64,000 nt of DNA from Clostridium sp. 12(A) (lineage in GTDB: Bacteria; Bacillota; Clostridia; Lachnospirales; Lachnospiraceae), in contig JAGI01000001.1 in NCBI GenBank assembly GCA_000526575.1, positions 124,001 to 188,000 on the forward strand, given 5' to 3'. Shown piece by piece: positions 37,460-46,686 of the stretch. A model generated the notes under the pieces. It searched no databases, was not told the origin of the DNA, and worked only from the letters and a program-made list of their open reading frames with translations. The first letter of the stretch is position 1; every line of letters begins with the position of its first letter. The translations under genes and the position numbers were made by a program.

Positions 37460-38488
37460 ATGCAGATGAAGTGGATACGGGGAAAGGCAGCCTGGCTGGT
37501 GCTTTTGTGCATGGTTATGGTGATGGGAATGTCAATCACAGCAGGGGCTTCCGGCAGCTTGAAAATCCGGCTGGACCACGGCAGGAAGAGCAGCTGGACA
37601 GAGGGAATTCAAATTCCGTCTGTCACGGTAAATTTATCAGAAACAAGTCCCGAATGGAATAAGGATCCTGAGAAATGGGAACCAGGGAAAAAAGTAATTG
37701 CTACTTTCAGAGTTCCTGGCACCTACTCAAATTCTGATTGCTCTGTTACCGGAGGAAAGCTGATATCCGCAAAAGCAGAAGATGGTGAGACTGTAGTAAA
37801 AGTTTCCTATGTTCCGGTAGCAAAGCTTGCCGGTACGGAAAAAGCAGGCTTTAGCGATGCGGCAAGAACAAAGGCAACCTGGAAAAAGGTTCCCTTCGCT
37901 TCCCGGTATCAGGTCGTTGTTTATAAGGAAGGCGGCATCTGGGTCAAAAGCATGACCATTTCCACCAACACCGTAGATCTGCTGCAATATATGGAAAGTG
38001 GCCAGAAGTATTATTATACGGTGAAAGCCATTTTAAAGGATTCTTCCGAGGAAGAGTATTTACAGGAAGGTGAGCCGGTGATCTCTGATGATTCCGTGGT
38101 TCAGGAGCTGGGTGAAACAAACGGTGCCTGGGCGGAATATAAGAGCGGTAAGAAGTACCGCGGCGAAGACGGCGCTTATGCCGCCAACACCTGGAAGATG
38201 ATAAGCGGTAAATGGTATTACTTCAACGGAGAAGAATTTGCTGTAACCGGCTGGCAGTTCATTAATGATAAATGGTATTACTTAGGCAGCGACGGAGCCA
38301 TGCTTACGGGCTGGCAGAAGTTAGATGAGAAGTGGTATTTCTTAAATTCCAATGGAGATATGGCTTCCGGTTGGATTCAGCCAACCCCTGGAAAATGGTA
38401 TTATTTAAATTTAGACGGCAGTATGGCATCGGATACCTTAATTGATGGAGCTTATAAGGTTGACAGCTCCGGACTTTGGGTACACTAA
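37460..38488 (+). CDS. Second secreted cell-wall-binding protein
   Basis: 342 aa. ATG 37460 is chosen because AGGAAAGG ends 6 bases before it; ATGs at 37454 and 37466 are alternatives. Signal peptide with KAAWLVLLCMVMVMGMSITA. The order repeats that of its upstream neighbour: beta domain (about 30-130), FnIII-like domain (about 133-210, ATWKKVPFASRYQVVVYKEG), then four or five cell-wall-binding repeats ending at TLIDGAYKVDSSGLWVH. Shorter repeat tract than its partner. Likely a diverged tandem paralogue. Confidence 0.87.
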   Translation: MQMKWIRGKAAWLVLLCMVMVMGMSITAGASGSLKIRLDHGRKSSWTEGIQIPSVTVNLSETSPEWNKDPEKWEPGKKVIATFRVPGTYSNSDCSVTGGKLISAKAEDGETVVKVSYVPVAKLAGTEKAGFSDAARTKATWKKVPFASRYQVVVYKEGGIWVKSMTISTNTVDLLQYMESGQKYYYTVKAILKDSSEEEYLQEGEPVISDDSVVQELGETNGAWAEYKSGKKYRGEDGAYAANTWKMISGKWYYFNGEEFAVTGWQFINDKWYYLGSDGAMLTGWQKLDEKWYFLNSNGDMASGWIQPTPGKWYYLNLDGSMASDTLIDGAYKVDSSGLWVH

Positions 38489-38500
38489 TCATATAATGAG

Positions 38501-38534
38501 AAATGGTACAGAAAAAATTCTGTACCATTTTTTT
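38501..38534 (+). terminator. Terminator after the surface-protein pair
   Basis: AAATGGTACAGAA pairs perfectly with TTCTGTACCATTT around AAAA, followed by a T-run. Also usable on the opposite strand. Confidence 0.92.
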
Positions 38535-38609
38535 ATGTAATAGGAAATTACATCTATCAAATAATAAATTCCGCCAGACTCTTTATTTATAAAAGATTTA
38601 TGTCGATGC

Positions 38610-38638
38610 TTGACTGATTGGGAATATTCAACTAAAAT
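38610..38638 (+). promoter_or_regulatory. Promoter of the ecfA1-ecfA2-ecfT-truA operon
   Basis: TTGACT (38610-38615), 17-base spacer, TAAAAT (38633-38638), 44 bases before the chosen ecfA1 start. Confidence 0.72.
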
Positions 38639-38682
38639 TATGTGGCATACGAGTATATAAATTCATGACAGAAAGGCTTGCT

Positions 38683-39588
38683 ATGGGAATAATAAAAGCG
38701 TCAAAGCTGATATTTGATTATATCAGAAGAGATGAAGAAGAAAATATAGAAGAAATCAAACGCGCCATTGATGATGTCTCACTTGATATTGAAGCAGGAC
38801 AGTTCATCGCCATACTGGGGCACAACGGTTCCGGTAAGTCTACCTTTGCCAAGCAGCTCAATGCCATCTTGCTGCCCACGGAGGGAACGGTATGGATTCA
38901 GGGACTTGATACTTCCCAGGAAGAGAATTTATGGGAGGTGCGGAAAAAGACAGGGATGGTGTTCCAAAACCCGGACAACCAGATCATTGGAAATATAGTA
39001 GAAGAGGATGTGGGATTTGGTCCTGAGAACATGGGAGTTCCTACCGAAGAAATCTGGAGACGGGTGGATGAAAGCCTGAAAGCGGTTGGAATGGCGTCCT
39101 ATCGTTTAAAGTCTCCCAATAAGCTGTCAGGAGGCCAGAAGCAGAGAGTTGCCATTGCCGGAGTTATGGCTATGCGCCCTCAGTGTATTGTTTTAGATGA
39201 GCCCACTGCCATGCTAGACCCCAACGGCCGTAAGGAAGTGGTTAAGACCGTCCTGGAATTAAATAAGAAGGAAGGCATTACCGTGCTTTTAATTACCCAC
39301 TATATGGAAGAGGTCACAGATGCAGACCGGGTAATCGTTATGGACGAAGGTAAAGTGGTTATGGACGGAACACCCAAAGAGATATTCTCCAGGGTGGAGG
39401 AGCTTAAATCCTACCGCCTGGACGTGCCACAGGTTACAGAGCTTGCCTATGAGCTTCAAAAGGGAGGCGTTGACCTGCCAGATGGAATCCTTACCTTAGA
39501 GGAACTCATGGAAAATCTGATCCCTAAGTTTGCCGGTCATATATCTAATAAGGAAGCTTCGGAAAATGGAGGAGACCATGGGAATTAA
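38683..39588 (+). CDS. ecfA1: ECF transporter ATPase A1
   Basis: 301 aa, one of two ATPases of the energy-coupling-factor module that serves many vitamin-binding S components. Walker [10 protein letters not shown], signature LSGGQKQR, Walker [14 protein letters not shown], and the C-terminal dimerisation domain. ATG 38683 has GAAAGG upstream; an ATG 6 codons earlier is the alternative. Its end overlaps ecfA2 by 11 bases. No S-component gene is next door, which fits a group II (shared) ECF module. Confidence 0.95.
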   Translation: MGIIKASKLIFDYIRRDEEENIEEIKRAIDDVSLDIEAGQFIAILGHNGSGKSTFAKQLNAILLPTEGTVWIQGLDTSQEENLWEVRKKTGMVFQNPDNQIIGNIVEEDVGFGPENMGVPTEEIWRRVDESLKAVGMASYRLKSPNKLSGGQKQRVAIAGVMAMRPQCIVLDEPTAMLDPNGRKEVVKTVLELNKKEGITVLLITHYMEEVTDADRVIVMDEGKVVMDGTPKEIFSRVEELKSYRLDVPQVTELAYELQKGGVDLPDGILTLEELMENLIPKFAGHISNKEASENGGDHGN

Positions 39589-40426
39589 AGTAGAGCATTT
39601 AAATTACATCTATGGAAATGGTACCGCCTTTGAACAGCATGCCCTTAAGGATGTGAACCTGGAAATAAAAGACGGAGAATTTATCGGGCTCATCGGTCAT
39701 ACCGGTTCTGGTAAATCCACTCTGATTCAGCATTTAAATGGTTTGATTCGGGGGACAAGCGGAGCCATTTATTACAACGATAAGAACATTTACAGCGATG
39801 GTTATAATATGCAGGCTCTAAGAAGTCAAGTGGGACTGGTATTCCAGTATCCGGAGCATCAGCTTTTTGAGGTGGATGTATTTTCTGATGTGTGTTTTGG
39901 TCCAAAGAATCAGAAGCTTTCAAAAGAAGAAATAGAAACGAGGGCCAGAGAAGCTCTTACTATGGTAGGCCTTGATGAGAGCTATTATAAGCGTTCCCCC
40001 TTTGACTTGTCAGGAGGCCAGAAGCGGCGGGTGGCAATCGCCGGAGTTTTAGCTATGAGACCTGAGGTTCTTATTTTAGATGAGCCTACCGCTGGTCTTG
40101 ATCCCAAGGGAAGAGATGAGATTCTGGATCAGATTGAGCGGCTTCACAAGGAGCAGAAGATGACCATCATCCTTGTTTCCCACAGCATGGAAGACATTGC
40201 ACGGTACGTGGATCGGATTTTAGTGATGAATCATGGGGAAAAGGTGTTTGATGATACACCCAAGGAAGTATTTAAGCATTACAAGGAATTGGAAGCCATT
40301 GGCCTTGCAGCGCCTCAGATTACCTATGTGGTCCATACCTTAAAGGAACGGGGCGTACCCATTGATAGCAACATTACTACCATAGAGGAAGCCAGAGACG
40401 AAATTTTAAGGCTTCTTTCAAAATAG
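39578..40426 (+). CDS. ecfA2: ECF transporter ATPase A2
   Basis: 282 aa. Walker [11 protein letters not shown]-loop [11 protein letters not shown], signature LSGGQKRR, Walker [14 protein letters not shown]. Start at 39578 ([12 protein letters not shown]) behind GGAGGAG inside the ecfA1 tail. Forms the heterodimer with EcfA1. Confidence 0.95.
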   Translation: MGIKVEHLNYIYGNGTAFEQHALKDVNLEIKDGEFIGLIGHTGSGKSTLIQHLNGLIRGTSGAIYYNDKNIYSDGYNMQALRSQVGLVFQYPEHQLFEVDVFSDVCFGPKNQKLSKEEIETRAREALTMVGLDESYYKRSPFDLSGGQKRRVAIAGVLAMRPEVLILDEPTAGLDPKGRDEILDQIERLHKEQKMTIILVSHSMEDIARYVDRILVMNHGEKVFDDTPKEVFKHYKELEAIGLAAPQITYVVHTLKERGVPIDSNITTIEEARDEILRLLSK

Positions 40427-40439
40427 ATCAGGAGATACT

Positions 40440-41240
40440 ATGTTAAAAGACATTACATTGGGACAATATTATCCGGTGGACTCTTTTCTCCACAAGCTGG
40501 ACCCCAGGACAAAGCTGTTTGGGACTATGGTATTTATTATATCCCTTTTTGTTGTAAATGATATTTGGGCGTATGTGATCGCCACCTTGTTTCTTGCAGT
40601 TGCCATACGGCTGAGCCAGGTGCCTTTGTCCTTTATGGTACGGGGGTTAAAGGCAATTGTCTTTCTTTTGCTGATCAGTGTCAGCTTCAACCTGTTTTTA
40701 ACACCAGGAGAGGCAATTTTCCGTCTTGGTTTTATTAAAATTACAAAAGAAGGAATTCAGATCGCGGCATTTATGGGCGTACGGCTCATTTATCTGGTGG
40801 TAGGTTCCTCTATTATGACTCTGACCACCACACCAAATCAGCTTACAGATGGCCTGGAAAAAAGTCTGAACTTTTTAAATAAGGTCAGAGTACCGGTTCA
40901 TGAGGTGGCTATGATGATGTCCATTGCCCTTCGGTTTATTCCTATTCTTGTAGAAGAAACGGATAAGATCATGAAGGCCCAGATGGCCCGTGGTGCTGAT
41001 TTTGAATCGGGCAATCTGATTCAAAAGGCAAAAAACATGATTCCCCTTCTGGTTCCCCTTTTTATTTCAGCTTTCCGACGGGCCACGGACCTTGCCATGG
41101 CCATGGAAGCAAGATGCTACCGGGGCGGGGAAGGAAGAACGAAGATGAAGCCTCTCCGATATGGGAGACGGGATGGAATTACCTACCTGGTCTTTGTGGT
41201 ATACATGGCCGCAATTGCAGCCGTTCGGATCATGAGATAA
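40440..41240 (+). CDS. ecfT: ECF transporter transmembrane protein T
   Basis: 266-aa membrane scaffold of the ECF module, about five to six transmembrane segments. N-terminal LGQYYPVDSFLHKLDPRTKL and the two coupling-helix motifs with Ala-Arg-Gly/Cys (QMARGADFESG and AMEARCYRGGEG) that contact the ATPases. 13 bases after ecfA2, 24 before truA. Confidence 0.95.
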   Translation: MLKDITLGQYYPVDSFLHKLDPRTKLFGTMVFIISLFVVNDIWAYVIATLFLAVAIRLSQVPLSFMVRGLKAIVFLLLISVSFNLFLTPGEAIFRLGFIKITKEGIQIAAFMGVRLIYLVVGSSIMTLTTTPNQLTDGLEKSLNFLNKVRVPVHEVAMMMSIALRFIPILVEETDKIMKAQMARGADFESGNLIQKAKNMIPLLVPLFISAFRRATDLAMAMEARCYRGGEGRTKMKPLRYGRRDGITYLVFVVYMAAIAAVRIMR

Positions 41241-41264
41241 GAAATTCCGTAAAAAGGAGAAGTT

Positions 41265-42290
41265 ATGAAACGGGTAAAAATGATCGTTGCCTACGACGGC
41301 ACCAATTACTGCGGCTGGCAGATACAAAATAACGGGCTGACCATAGAAGAGGTCCTTAACAAGACCCTGACGGAGCTGTTAAAGGAAAAAATCACCGTTA
41401 CCGGAGCCAGCAGAACCGATTCCGGCGTACATGCGGAGGGAAATGTGGCGGTTTTTGATACCGAAAACAGGATGCCCGCGGATAAAATCTGTTTTGCCCT
41501 AAACCAAAGGCTTCCGGACGATATCCGCATCCTCCAGTCAGAGGAGGTAGCGCCGGATTATCACCCCAGAAAGCAAAACTGCGTCAAAACATATGAATAT
41601 AAAATCATGAACCGGAAAATTGAGATACCTACCTTAAGACTTTATACTCATTTCTGCTATTATCCCCTGGACGTGGACAAAATGCGGGAGGCAGGAGCCT
41701 ATCTGGTGGGAGAACATGATTTTAAAAGCTTCTGTACGGCCCGTGGACAGGCGGAAGAGACCGTAAGGACCATTTATAGCCTGGACATAGAAAAGACCGG
41801 AGATTTGATTACAATACGTATTAAGGGAAGCGGATTTTTATACAACATGGTGCGGATCATCGCAGGAACTCTGATGAAGGTGGGAATGGGTGTCTATCCG
41901 CCTTCCCATGTGGAAGAGATCATAGATGCCAGGGACCGGAATGCGGCAGGCCCGAAGGCAGCAGCCAAGGGCCTTACTCTGGTCAGCCTTGATTATGAAA
42001 AGGAACTGGAAAAAGAGATTCGGGGAGAGAATAAGGAATGGAGCTACACGCTTTCCCAGGAAGAGATCGTATCCCAGAAAAAAGCCTGGCTCACCATTCA
42101 CAGATGCCGTCAGGAAGACTTTGACCGGCTGCTCATTCGTGTGGTCCATCAGGCGGCAAGAAACGGAGCGGAGAAGGTCTATGTAAAGGATGAAGAAGGG
42201 CCTGGAAGGATTCTTTTAGGCAAATCTTATGGATTTTACATTTTCCAGCAGGAAGATGGGGAAGAAGAGTGGATAGTCACAGAAAAATAA
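41265..42290 (+). CDS. truA: tRNA pseudouridine(38-40) synthase with C-terminal extension
   Basis: 341 aa. Residues 1-245 are a full TruA: VAYDGTNYCGWQIQ, the catalytic Asp in ASRTDSGVHA, DDIRILQSEEV, FLYNMVRIIAGTLMKVGMG, and the usual end AAGPKAAAKGLTLVSLDY. About 96 further residues follow (LTIHRCRQEDFDRLLIRVVH, GFYIFQQEDGEEEWIV), which ordinary TruA (245-270 aa) lacks. The tail looks like a half GNAT-like alpha/beta piece, but that is only an impression. It follows ecfT as in most Firmicutes. Confidence 0.92.
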   Translation: MKRVKMIVAYDGTNYCGWQIQNNGLTIEEVLNKTLTELLKEKITVTGASRTDSGVHAEGNVAVFDTENRMPADKICFALNQRLPDDIRILQSEEVAPDYHPRKQNCVKTYEYKIMNRKIEIPTLRLYTHFCYYPLDVDKMREAGAYLVGEHDFKSFCTARGQAEETVRTIYSLDIEKTGDLITIRIKGSGFLYNMVRIIAGTLMKVGMGVYPPSHVEEIIDARDRNAAGPKAAAKGLTLVSLDYEKELEKEIRGENKEWSYTLSQEEIVSQKKAWLTIHRCRQEDFDRLLIRVVHQAARNGAEKVYVKDEEGPGRILLGKSYGFYIFQQEDGEEEWIVTEK

Positions 42291-42323
42291 GCCGGAAAAC
42301 CTTGATTTTATGGGGAAAAAAGG

Positions 42324-42352
42324 TTGACACACGAGGTTGAATGTAATATAAT
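42324..42352 (+). promoter_or_regulatory. rplM-rpsI promoter
   Basis: TTGACA (42324-42329), exactly 17 bases, TATAAT (42347-42352): full consensus for the housekeeping sigma factor. Confidence 0.92.
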
Positions 42353-42359
42353 GTATAAC

Positions 42360-42547
42360 TGTGACGTCAGGCGAAAATGTTCAGCCATGCCCCGGAGTGA
42401 GCATTTTTAAATATGACTAATTAGAGATTATTTTATGATTTCTAATGAATCGGTGCCCTGATATTGGCACCATGCATCTGATTATGAAACTTGGATTTCA
42501 TAGTATAGTAATGCTTACTAACACCAGAATTTACAGGAGGTTGTCCA
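42360..42547 (+). promoter_or_regulatory. rplM leader (L13 leader-like)
   Basis: About 190 untranslated bases after a consensus promoter. AAAATG (42376) pairs with CATTTT (42403) and is followed by a short T/A stretch, so it could be an attenuator. Further on, AGAGATTA...TGATTTCT and GGTGCC-CTGATATT-GGCACC form hairpins. Firmicutes commonly carry an L13 leader RNA here; I assign it by position and layout, not by model match. Confidence 0.6.
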
Positions 42548-42982
42548 ATGAAGACTTTTATGGCTAGTCCAGCAACAATTGAGAGAAAATGGTACGTAGT
42601 TGACGCTACAGGATATACATTAGGACGTTTGGCTTCAGAAGTAGCTAAAGTATTAAGAGGTAAGAATAAACCGACCTACACACCACATATGGATTGCGGT
42701 GATTATGTGATCGTAGTGAATGCAGATAAGATTTCCGTTACAGGTAAGAAGTTAGATCAGAAGATCTACTACAATCACTCTGACTATGTTGGCGGTATGA
42801 AAGAAACAACATTAAGAGAAATGATGGCTAAAAAGCCTGAAAGAGTTATTGAATTAGCTGTTAAGGGTATGCTTCCAAAGGGACCTTTAGGAAGAAGCAT
42901 GATTACAAAACTTCACGCGTACGCAGGTGCAGAGCATGCTCATGCAGCTCAGAAGCCAGAAGTTTTAGAAATCAAATTTTAA
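42548..42982 (+). CDS. rplM: 50S ribosomal protein L13
   Basis: L13, 144 aa. [42 protein letters not shown], and [18 protein letters not shown] are canonical. ACAGGAGGT precedes the ATG. 28 bases before rpsI. Confidence 0.98.
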   Translation: MKTFMASPATIERKWYVVDATGYTLGRLASEVAKVLRGKNKPTYTPHMDCGDYVIVVNADKISVTGKKLDQKIYYNHSDYVGGMKETTLREMMAKKPERVIELAVKGMLPKGPLGRSMITKLHAYAGAEHAHAAQKPEVLEIKF

Positions 42983-43010
42983 TTAGAGGCGCTGAAAGGA
43001 GGAAGTTATC

Positions 43011-43403
43011 ATGGCTAATGCAAAATTTTACGGAACAGGTAGAAGAAAAAAATCTATCGCTAGAGTATATTTAGTACCAGGTACAGGCAAGATCACTATC
43101 AACAAGAGAGATATTGACCAGTATTTAGGTCTTGAAACATTAAAGGTTGTTGTTCGTCAGCCATTAGTTGCTACAGAGACAGTTGACAAGTTCGACGTTT
43201 TAGTTAACGTTCACGGTGGTGGTTTTACAGGACAGGCTGGTGCCATCAGACACGGTATCTCAAGAGCCCTGCTTCAGGCAGATGCGGACTATCGTCCAAT
43301 TCTTAAGAAAGCTGGATACTTAACAAGAGATCCAAGAATGAAAGAAAGAAAGAAATACGGCTTAAAGGCTGCACGTCGTGCACCACAGTTCTCAAAGAGA
43401 TAA
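43011..43403 (+). CDS. rpsI: 30S ribosomal protein S9
   Basis: S9, 130 aa, whose C-terminal tail reaches the P-site t[44 protein letters not shown], and the terminal [18 protein letters not shown] upstream. Confidence 0.98.
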   Translation: MANAKFYGTGRRKKSIARVYLVPGTGKITINKRDIDQYLGLETLKVVVRQPLVATETVDKFDVLVNVHGGGFTGQAGAIRHGISRALLQADADYRPILKKAGYLTRDPRMKERKKYGLKAARRAPQFSKR

Positions 43404-43450
43404 TCATTACTGCGACGCAGGACGTCTCAGAACAACTCAATACAATTCAG

Positions 43451-43486
43451 AACCTCTCAGGACATTTCTCTTGGGAGGTTTTTTGC
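43451..43486 (+). terminator. rpsI terminator
   Basis: AACCTCTCAGG pairs with CTTGGGAGGTT and runs into TTTTT. To its left, three near-repeats of TCAGAAC.TCTCA-type sequence (43425-43460) are visible. Confidence 0.85.
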
Positions 43487-43546
43487 ATCATTTATAATTG
43501 ATGAAGCATGAATACATATTTTGAAGAAAATAGTAGTAGTTAAACA

Positions 43547-43575
43547 TTGACAAATAAGAATTCAAAATATATAAT
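43547..43575 (+). promoter_or_regulatory. Promoter of the Met T-box / metG unit
   Basis: TTGACA (43547-43552), 17-base spacer, TATAAT (43570-43575). A perfect consensus. Confidence 0.9.
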
Positions 43576-43596
43576 TATTAGAAATTTATATAATAA

Positions 43597-43886
43597 AGGC
43601 ATTGAAGAGAAGAGTAAACTATTTGCGCTTTTACAGAGACCTCAAGATGGTGAAAATGAGGAAAGTTATAAAATGGTTGAATATGGCCTCTGAGCTGCGT
43701 ACCGAAACACATTGTTTAGGCTACGACGGGTGCACCCGTTACAGTGATAGACTATCGATGAATCATTTCTCGTCCGTAGTTGATAAGACCTGTATCGTGA
43801 GGTATAGGTGAATTTAGGGTGGTAACACGAAGCTTCGCTCTCGTCCCTGAAAAAGAAATTTTTCAGAGAGGAGGGCTTTTTTATTT
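43597..43886 (+). promoter_or_regulatory. T-box riboswitch, Met specifier
   Basis: Leader between a consensus promoter and metG. It contains the T-box core AGGGTGGTAACACG (43816-43829) and a terminator whose arms are CCTGAAAAA / TTTTTCAG plus flanking GTCC...GGGC, ending in TTTTTT (about 43837-43884). By alignment with the tyrS leader in this window (both have GAGCTGCG six bases after the specifier), the specifier codon is ATG at 43683-43685. Uncharged tRNA-Met would stabilise the antiterminator and switch on the synthetase and the GNAT gene behind it. Confidence 0.93.
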
Positions 43887-43940
43887 GCTTTTGAAAATTT
43901 AGATTTGTTATCACAATAAAAAAGAAATGAGGAATGTTAT

Positions 43941-45575
43941 ATGAGAAACATTTTAGTTGGTGGTGCATGGCCATATGCAAATGGCTCATTGCACCTAGGT
44001 CACATAGCTGGGTTATTGCCAGGAGATGTAATTGCTCGGTATCATAGAGCAATAGGAGATAAAGTATATTATGTATCAGGTAGTGACTGTCATGGAACTC
44101 CTGTAGCGATACGTGCAAAGAACGAAAATAAATCACCGCAAGAAGTGAGCGATTATTATCATGAAGAATTTAGAGATTGTTTTGAACGATTAGGATTTAG
44201 TTATGATGTCTATACAAAAACGTCTTCTGAAGAGCATAAGAATTTTGTGAGACAGTTTCATGAAAAACTTTATAAGAGTAATTATGTTTATGAAAAAGAA
44301 GCTCCACAGGCATATTGTGATTGTTGTAATAATTTTCTGGCGGATAGGTTTGTGACTGGAAAATGTCCGAAATGTGGGAATGATACAAGAGGGGATCAAT
44401 GTGACTTTTGTGGAACAGTATTAGAACCAGAAGGATTAGTAGATCCAGTTTGTGCTATTTCTGGCAATAGAATTTCGTTTAAAAATGCAACTCATCTGTA
44501 TATTGCTATTTCAAAAATGGCGGATCAATTAAAAGCGTTAGTTAATAACAATCCGAATTGGAGAAAAAATGCAATATCATTTACAAACCGCTATATAAAT
44601 GAAGGCTTAAAAGACAGGGCACTTACGCGTGATTTGGATTGGGGAATTGATGTTCCAAAAGAAGGATTTGAGGATAAGAAAATTTATATCTGGGCAGAAA
44701 ATGTTCTGGGATATTTATCTGCCAGTCAAATTGCGGCAGAACAAAATGGTGAGGATTATAAAAAAATTTGGGGAGTAAATGCGAAACATTATTATGTTCA
44801 TGGAAAAGATAATATTCCTTTTCATACTATTATTTTACCAGCATTGCTTATTGCCAATGGAAATGGATGGCATTTGCCAGATGAGATTATATCAAGTGAA
44901 TATTTGACCTTGGAAGGCAGAAAAATATCCACAAGTCAGAATTATGCAATTTGGGTAAAGGATATTATAAATAGATATAATGCGGATTCTATTAGATATT
45001 ACTTGTTGGCAAATGGACCCGAAAAAAAGGATGCAGATTTTTCATGGCGAGAGTATGTGAATAGCCATAATGGTGAGTTGCTTGGTGCATATGGTAACTT
45101 TATCAATAGAACACTTGCTTTTATCAATAGATATATGAATGGAATTATTCCGGCTGGGAATTTGAATTCAGAAGTTGAGGTGAAAATTGATCAGTTATTT
45201 TGTGAAACAGGAGAAAAAGTAGAGGCAGGTAATCTAAGGGATGCCATTGATGGTATATTTGAATTTGTACGATATGCAAATAAATTCTTTGACATTGAGC
45301 AGCCTTGGATTACAAGAGTTACAGATGTTGAGGCTTGTGATAACACACTTTTTAATTGTGTTCAAATTATAGCTAATTTAGCAATATTGTTACATCCATT
45401 TTTGCCATTTTCATCTGAAAAGGTTTGTAGGTGGCTAAAAATAAGTAATGTATGGGAAAAGCAATATGTATTGACCGGTTATCAATTACCAGAAATAGAA
45501 ATATTATTTGAAAGAATTGATAAAAAAATAATTGAAGAGGAAAAAGCTAAATTGGAAAAGCAGGAGGAAGTATAA
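43941..45575 (+). CDS. metG: Methionyl-tRNA synthetase, short second type
   Basis: 544 aa, charges tRNA-Met. Class I motifs HLGH (residues 18-21) and KISTS (about 328-332, in place of KMSKS). The connective domain has a double zinc knuckle, with CDCC, CPKCG and CDFCG. This four-Cys-pair arrangement resembles the E. coli/archaeal-like MetRS2 group rather than Bacillus MetRS1. The C-terminal OB-fold tRNA-binding domain of 640-680 aa enzymes is missing. It is AT-rich relative to the ribosomal genes. It may be a second copy; MetRS2 enzymes elsewhere tolerate MetRS inhibitors, but that is not shown here. Confidence 0.92.
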   Translation: MRNILVGGAWPYANGSLHLGHIAGLLPGDVIARYHRAIGDKVYYVSGSDCHGTPVAIRAKNENKSPQEVSDYYHEEFRDCFERLGFSYDVYTKTSSEEHKNFVRQFHEKLYKSNYVYEKEAPQAYCDCCNNFLADRFVTGKCPKCGNDTRGDQCDFCGTVLEPEGLVDPVCAISGNRISFKNATHLYIAISKMADQLKALVNNNPNWRKNAISFTNRYINEGLKDRALTRDLDWGIDVPKEGFEDKKIYIWAENVLGYLSASQIAAEQNGEDYKKIWGVNAKHYYVHGKDNIPFHTIILPALLIANGNGWHLPDEIISSEYLTLEGRKISTSQNYAIWVKDIINRYNADSIRYYLLANGPEKKDADFSWREYVNSHNGELLGAYGNFINRTLAFINRYMNGIIPAGNLNSEVEVKIDQLFCETGEKVEAGNLRDAIDGIFEFVRYANKFFDIEQPWITRVTDVEACDNTLFNCVQIIANLAILLHPFLPFSSEKVCRWLKISNVWEKQYVLTGYQLPEIEILFERIDKKIIEEEKAKLEKQEEV

Positions 45576-45576
45576 G

Positions 45577-46131
45577 ATGAATCATTTAGGTACAAAGACT
45601 CTTGAAACAGAGCGACTAGTATTAAGACCATTTAAAGAAACTGATGTTGAAGATATGTATCAGAATTGGGCAAGTAATAATAATGTTACCAAATATTTAA
45701 CGTGGCCGACGCACACTTCTAAGGATATAACAAAATCTGTTGTGGATTTATGGGTAAGTAAAAACGAAGACATGAAAAATTACCAATGGTGCGTTGAGTG
45801 GAGAGAAAATCAGCAAGCTATTGGTAGCTTCGGAATCGTTCATATGGAAGAGGAAATCAATTCAGTAGAGATTGGATATTGCATTGGAGAAGAATATTGG
45901 AATAGAGGAATTACCAGTGAAGCTTTTAAAGAAGTTATCAAATTTCTATTTGAAAAAGTTGAGTGTAATAGAATCTTTGCACGGCATGATGTATGCAATC
46001 CAAATTCGGGGAAGGTTATGAAAAAATCGGGGCTTTTATATGAAGGAACGTTATTAGAAGCAGGTAAAAACAATACAGGCATATGTGATGTGGCTATATA
46101 TGGAATTACCAAGACGATATACATTAGATAA
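45577..46131 (+). CDS. GNAT family N-acetyltransferase (RimJ-like)
   Basis: 184 aa, RimJ/RimL-like: LETERLVLRPFKETDVEDMYQNWA at the N-terminus, EIGYCIGEEYWNRGITSEAF as the acetyl-CoA loop, and FARHDVCNPNSGKVMKKSG. ATG 45577 follows AGGAGGAAG and lies one base after the metG stop, so it is translated from the same T-box-controlled mRNA. The substrate is unknown; protein N-termini or small amines are usual for the family. Confidence 0.9.
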   Translation: MNHLGTKTLETERLVLRPFKETDVEDMYQNWASNNNVTKYLTWPTHTSKDITKSVVDLWVSKNEDMKNYQWCVEWRENQQAIGSFGIVHMEEEINSVEIGYCIGEEYWNRGITSEAFKEVIKFLFEKVECNRIFARHDVCNPNSGKVMKKSGLLYEGTLLEAGKNNTGICDVAIYGITKTIYIR

Positions 46132-46431
46132 ATATGATTATTAAAAGACTTACATCTCTCTTCTAGTGCAGATGTAAAAAGAATTATATTTTGTGAAACG
46201 CCCTGGCACGTAATAAAACGTCGTGGGTGTGAAACGTATGTGCAACAATGATTACTACAAACTCAGTGTTTTCGGGCTTTTCAAGTTCTTAAACGGTTTA
46301 CAAAGAGATAATAAGAACCATATTTCAAGAATATACAAATCCTCGAAACGCTTATGTTTCGGGGATTTTTGTTATATTAAAGCAATGCGGAAACATGGGG
46401 GAAATTACACTTAGAGAACACGTAGAGAACA
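46132..46431. other. Gene-poor stretch with two hairpins
   Basis: No convincing gene. TTACATCT...AGATGTAA (46150-46177) is an 8-bp hairpin near the end of the metG-GNAT transcript. A terminator lies at 46341-46370. Short open frames here have no ribosome-binding site or recognisable product. Confidence 0.6.
46341..46370 (+). terminator. Terminator
   Basis: CCTCGAAAC pairs with GTTTCGGGG around GCTTAT, then ATTTTTG. Probably the final stop for the metG-GNAT transcript. Confidence 0.8.
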
Positions 46432-46686
46432 TTAAATTAGGTTAATGCCTTCCAATAGTTCACTTATATCAAGATGGAAATAAACTCTTTCGGTAAGGCT
46501 TTGCGTACCTGAGTAACCAACAATTTTTATAATAGTTGTAGGGTAGACTTTGGCCGCGGCTAAAAGGCGTATACAAGTATGGCGTGTAGCATGGGGCTTA
46601 TGGTTAAGGCAGAGTTCTTCTATCAGCGGCATATAATAGGAACTCTCAGTAAATCCAATTATCGAAATCCTGTTGTTGTCTACCAC
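46432..46686 (-). pseudogene. Tyrosine recombinase (integrase), C-terminal remnant
   Basis: Read on the minus strand, about 84 codons match the end of a phage/ICE-type integrase: HATRHTC is the H-x-x-R-H box, IIKIVGYSGTQSLTERVYFH holds the second conserved region and the catalytic Tyr, and LLEGINLI is the usual tail. The core-binding domain and the first catalytic Arg are absent. It has no start codon of its own that makes sense and abuts an ISL3-type transposase remnant. It is a fragment of a former mobile element. Confidence 0.82.

Noticed and set aside
43404-43460. Short repeated TCAGAAC/CTCA units after rpsI as a CRISPR-like array
   Set aside because: Units are under 15 bases, irregular and without spacers; they are part of the terminator region.
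46223-46414. 63-codon frame after the GNAT gene
   Set aside because: Runs through the hairpin at 46341, has no ribosome-binding site and no recognisable product.
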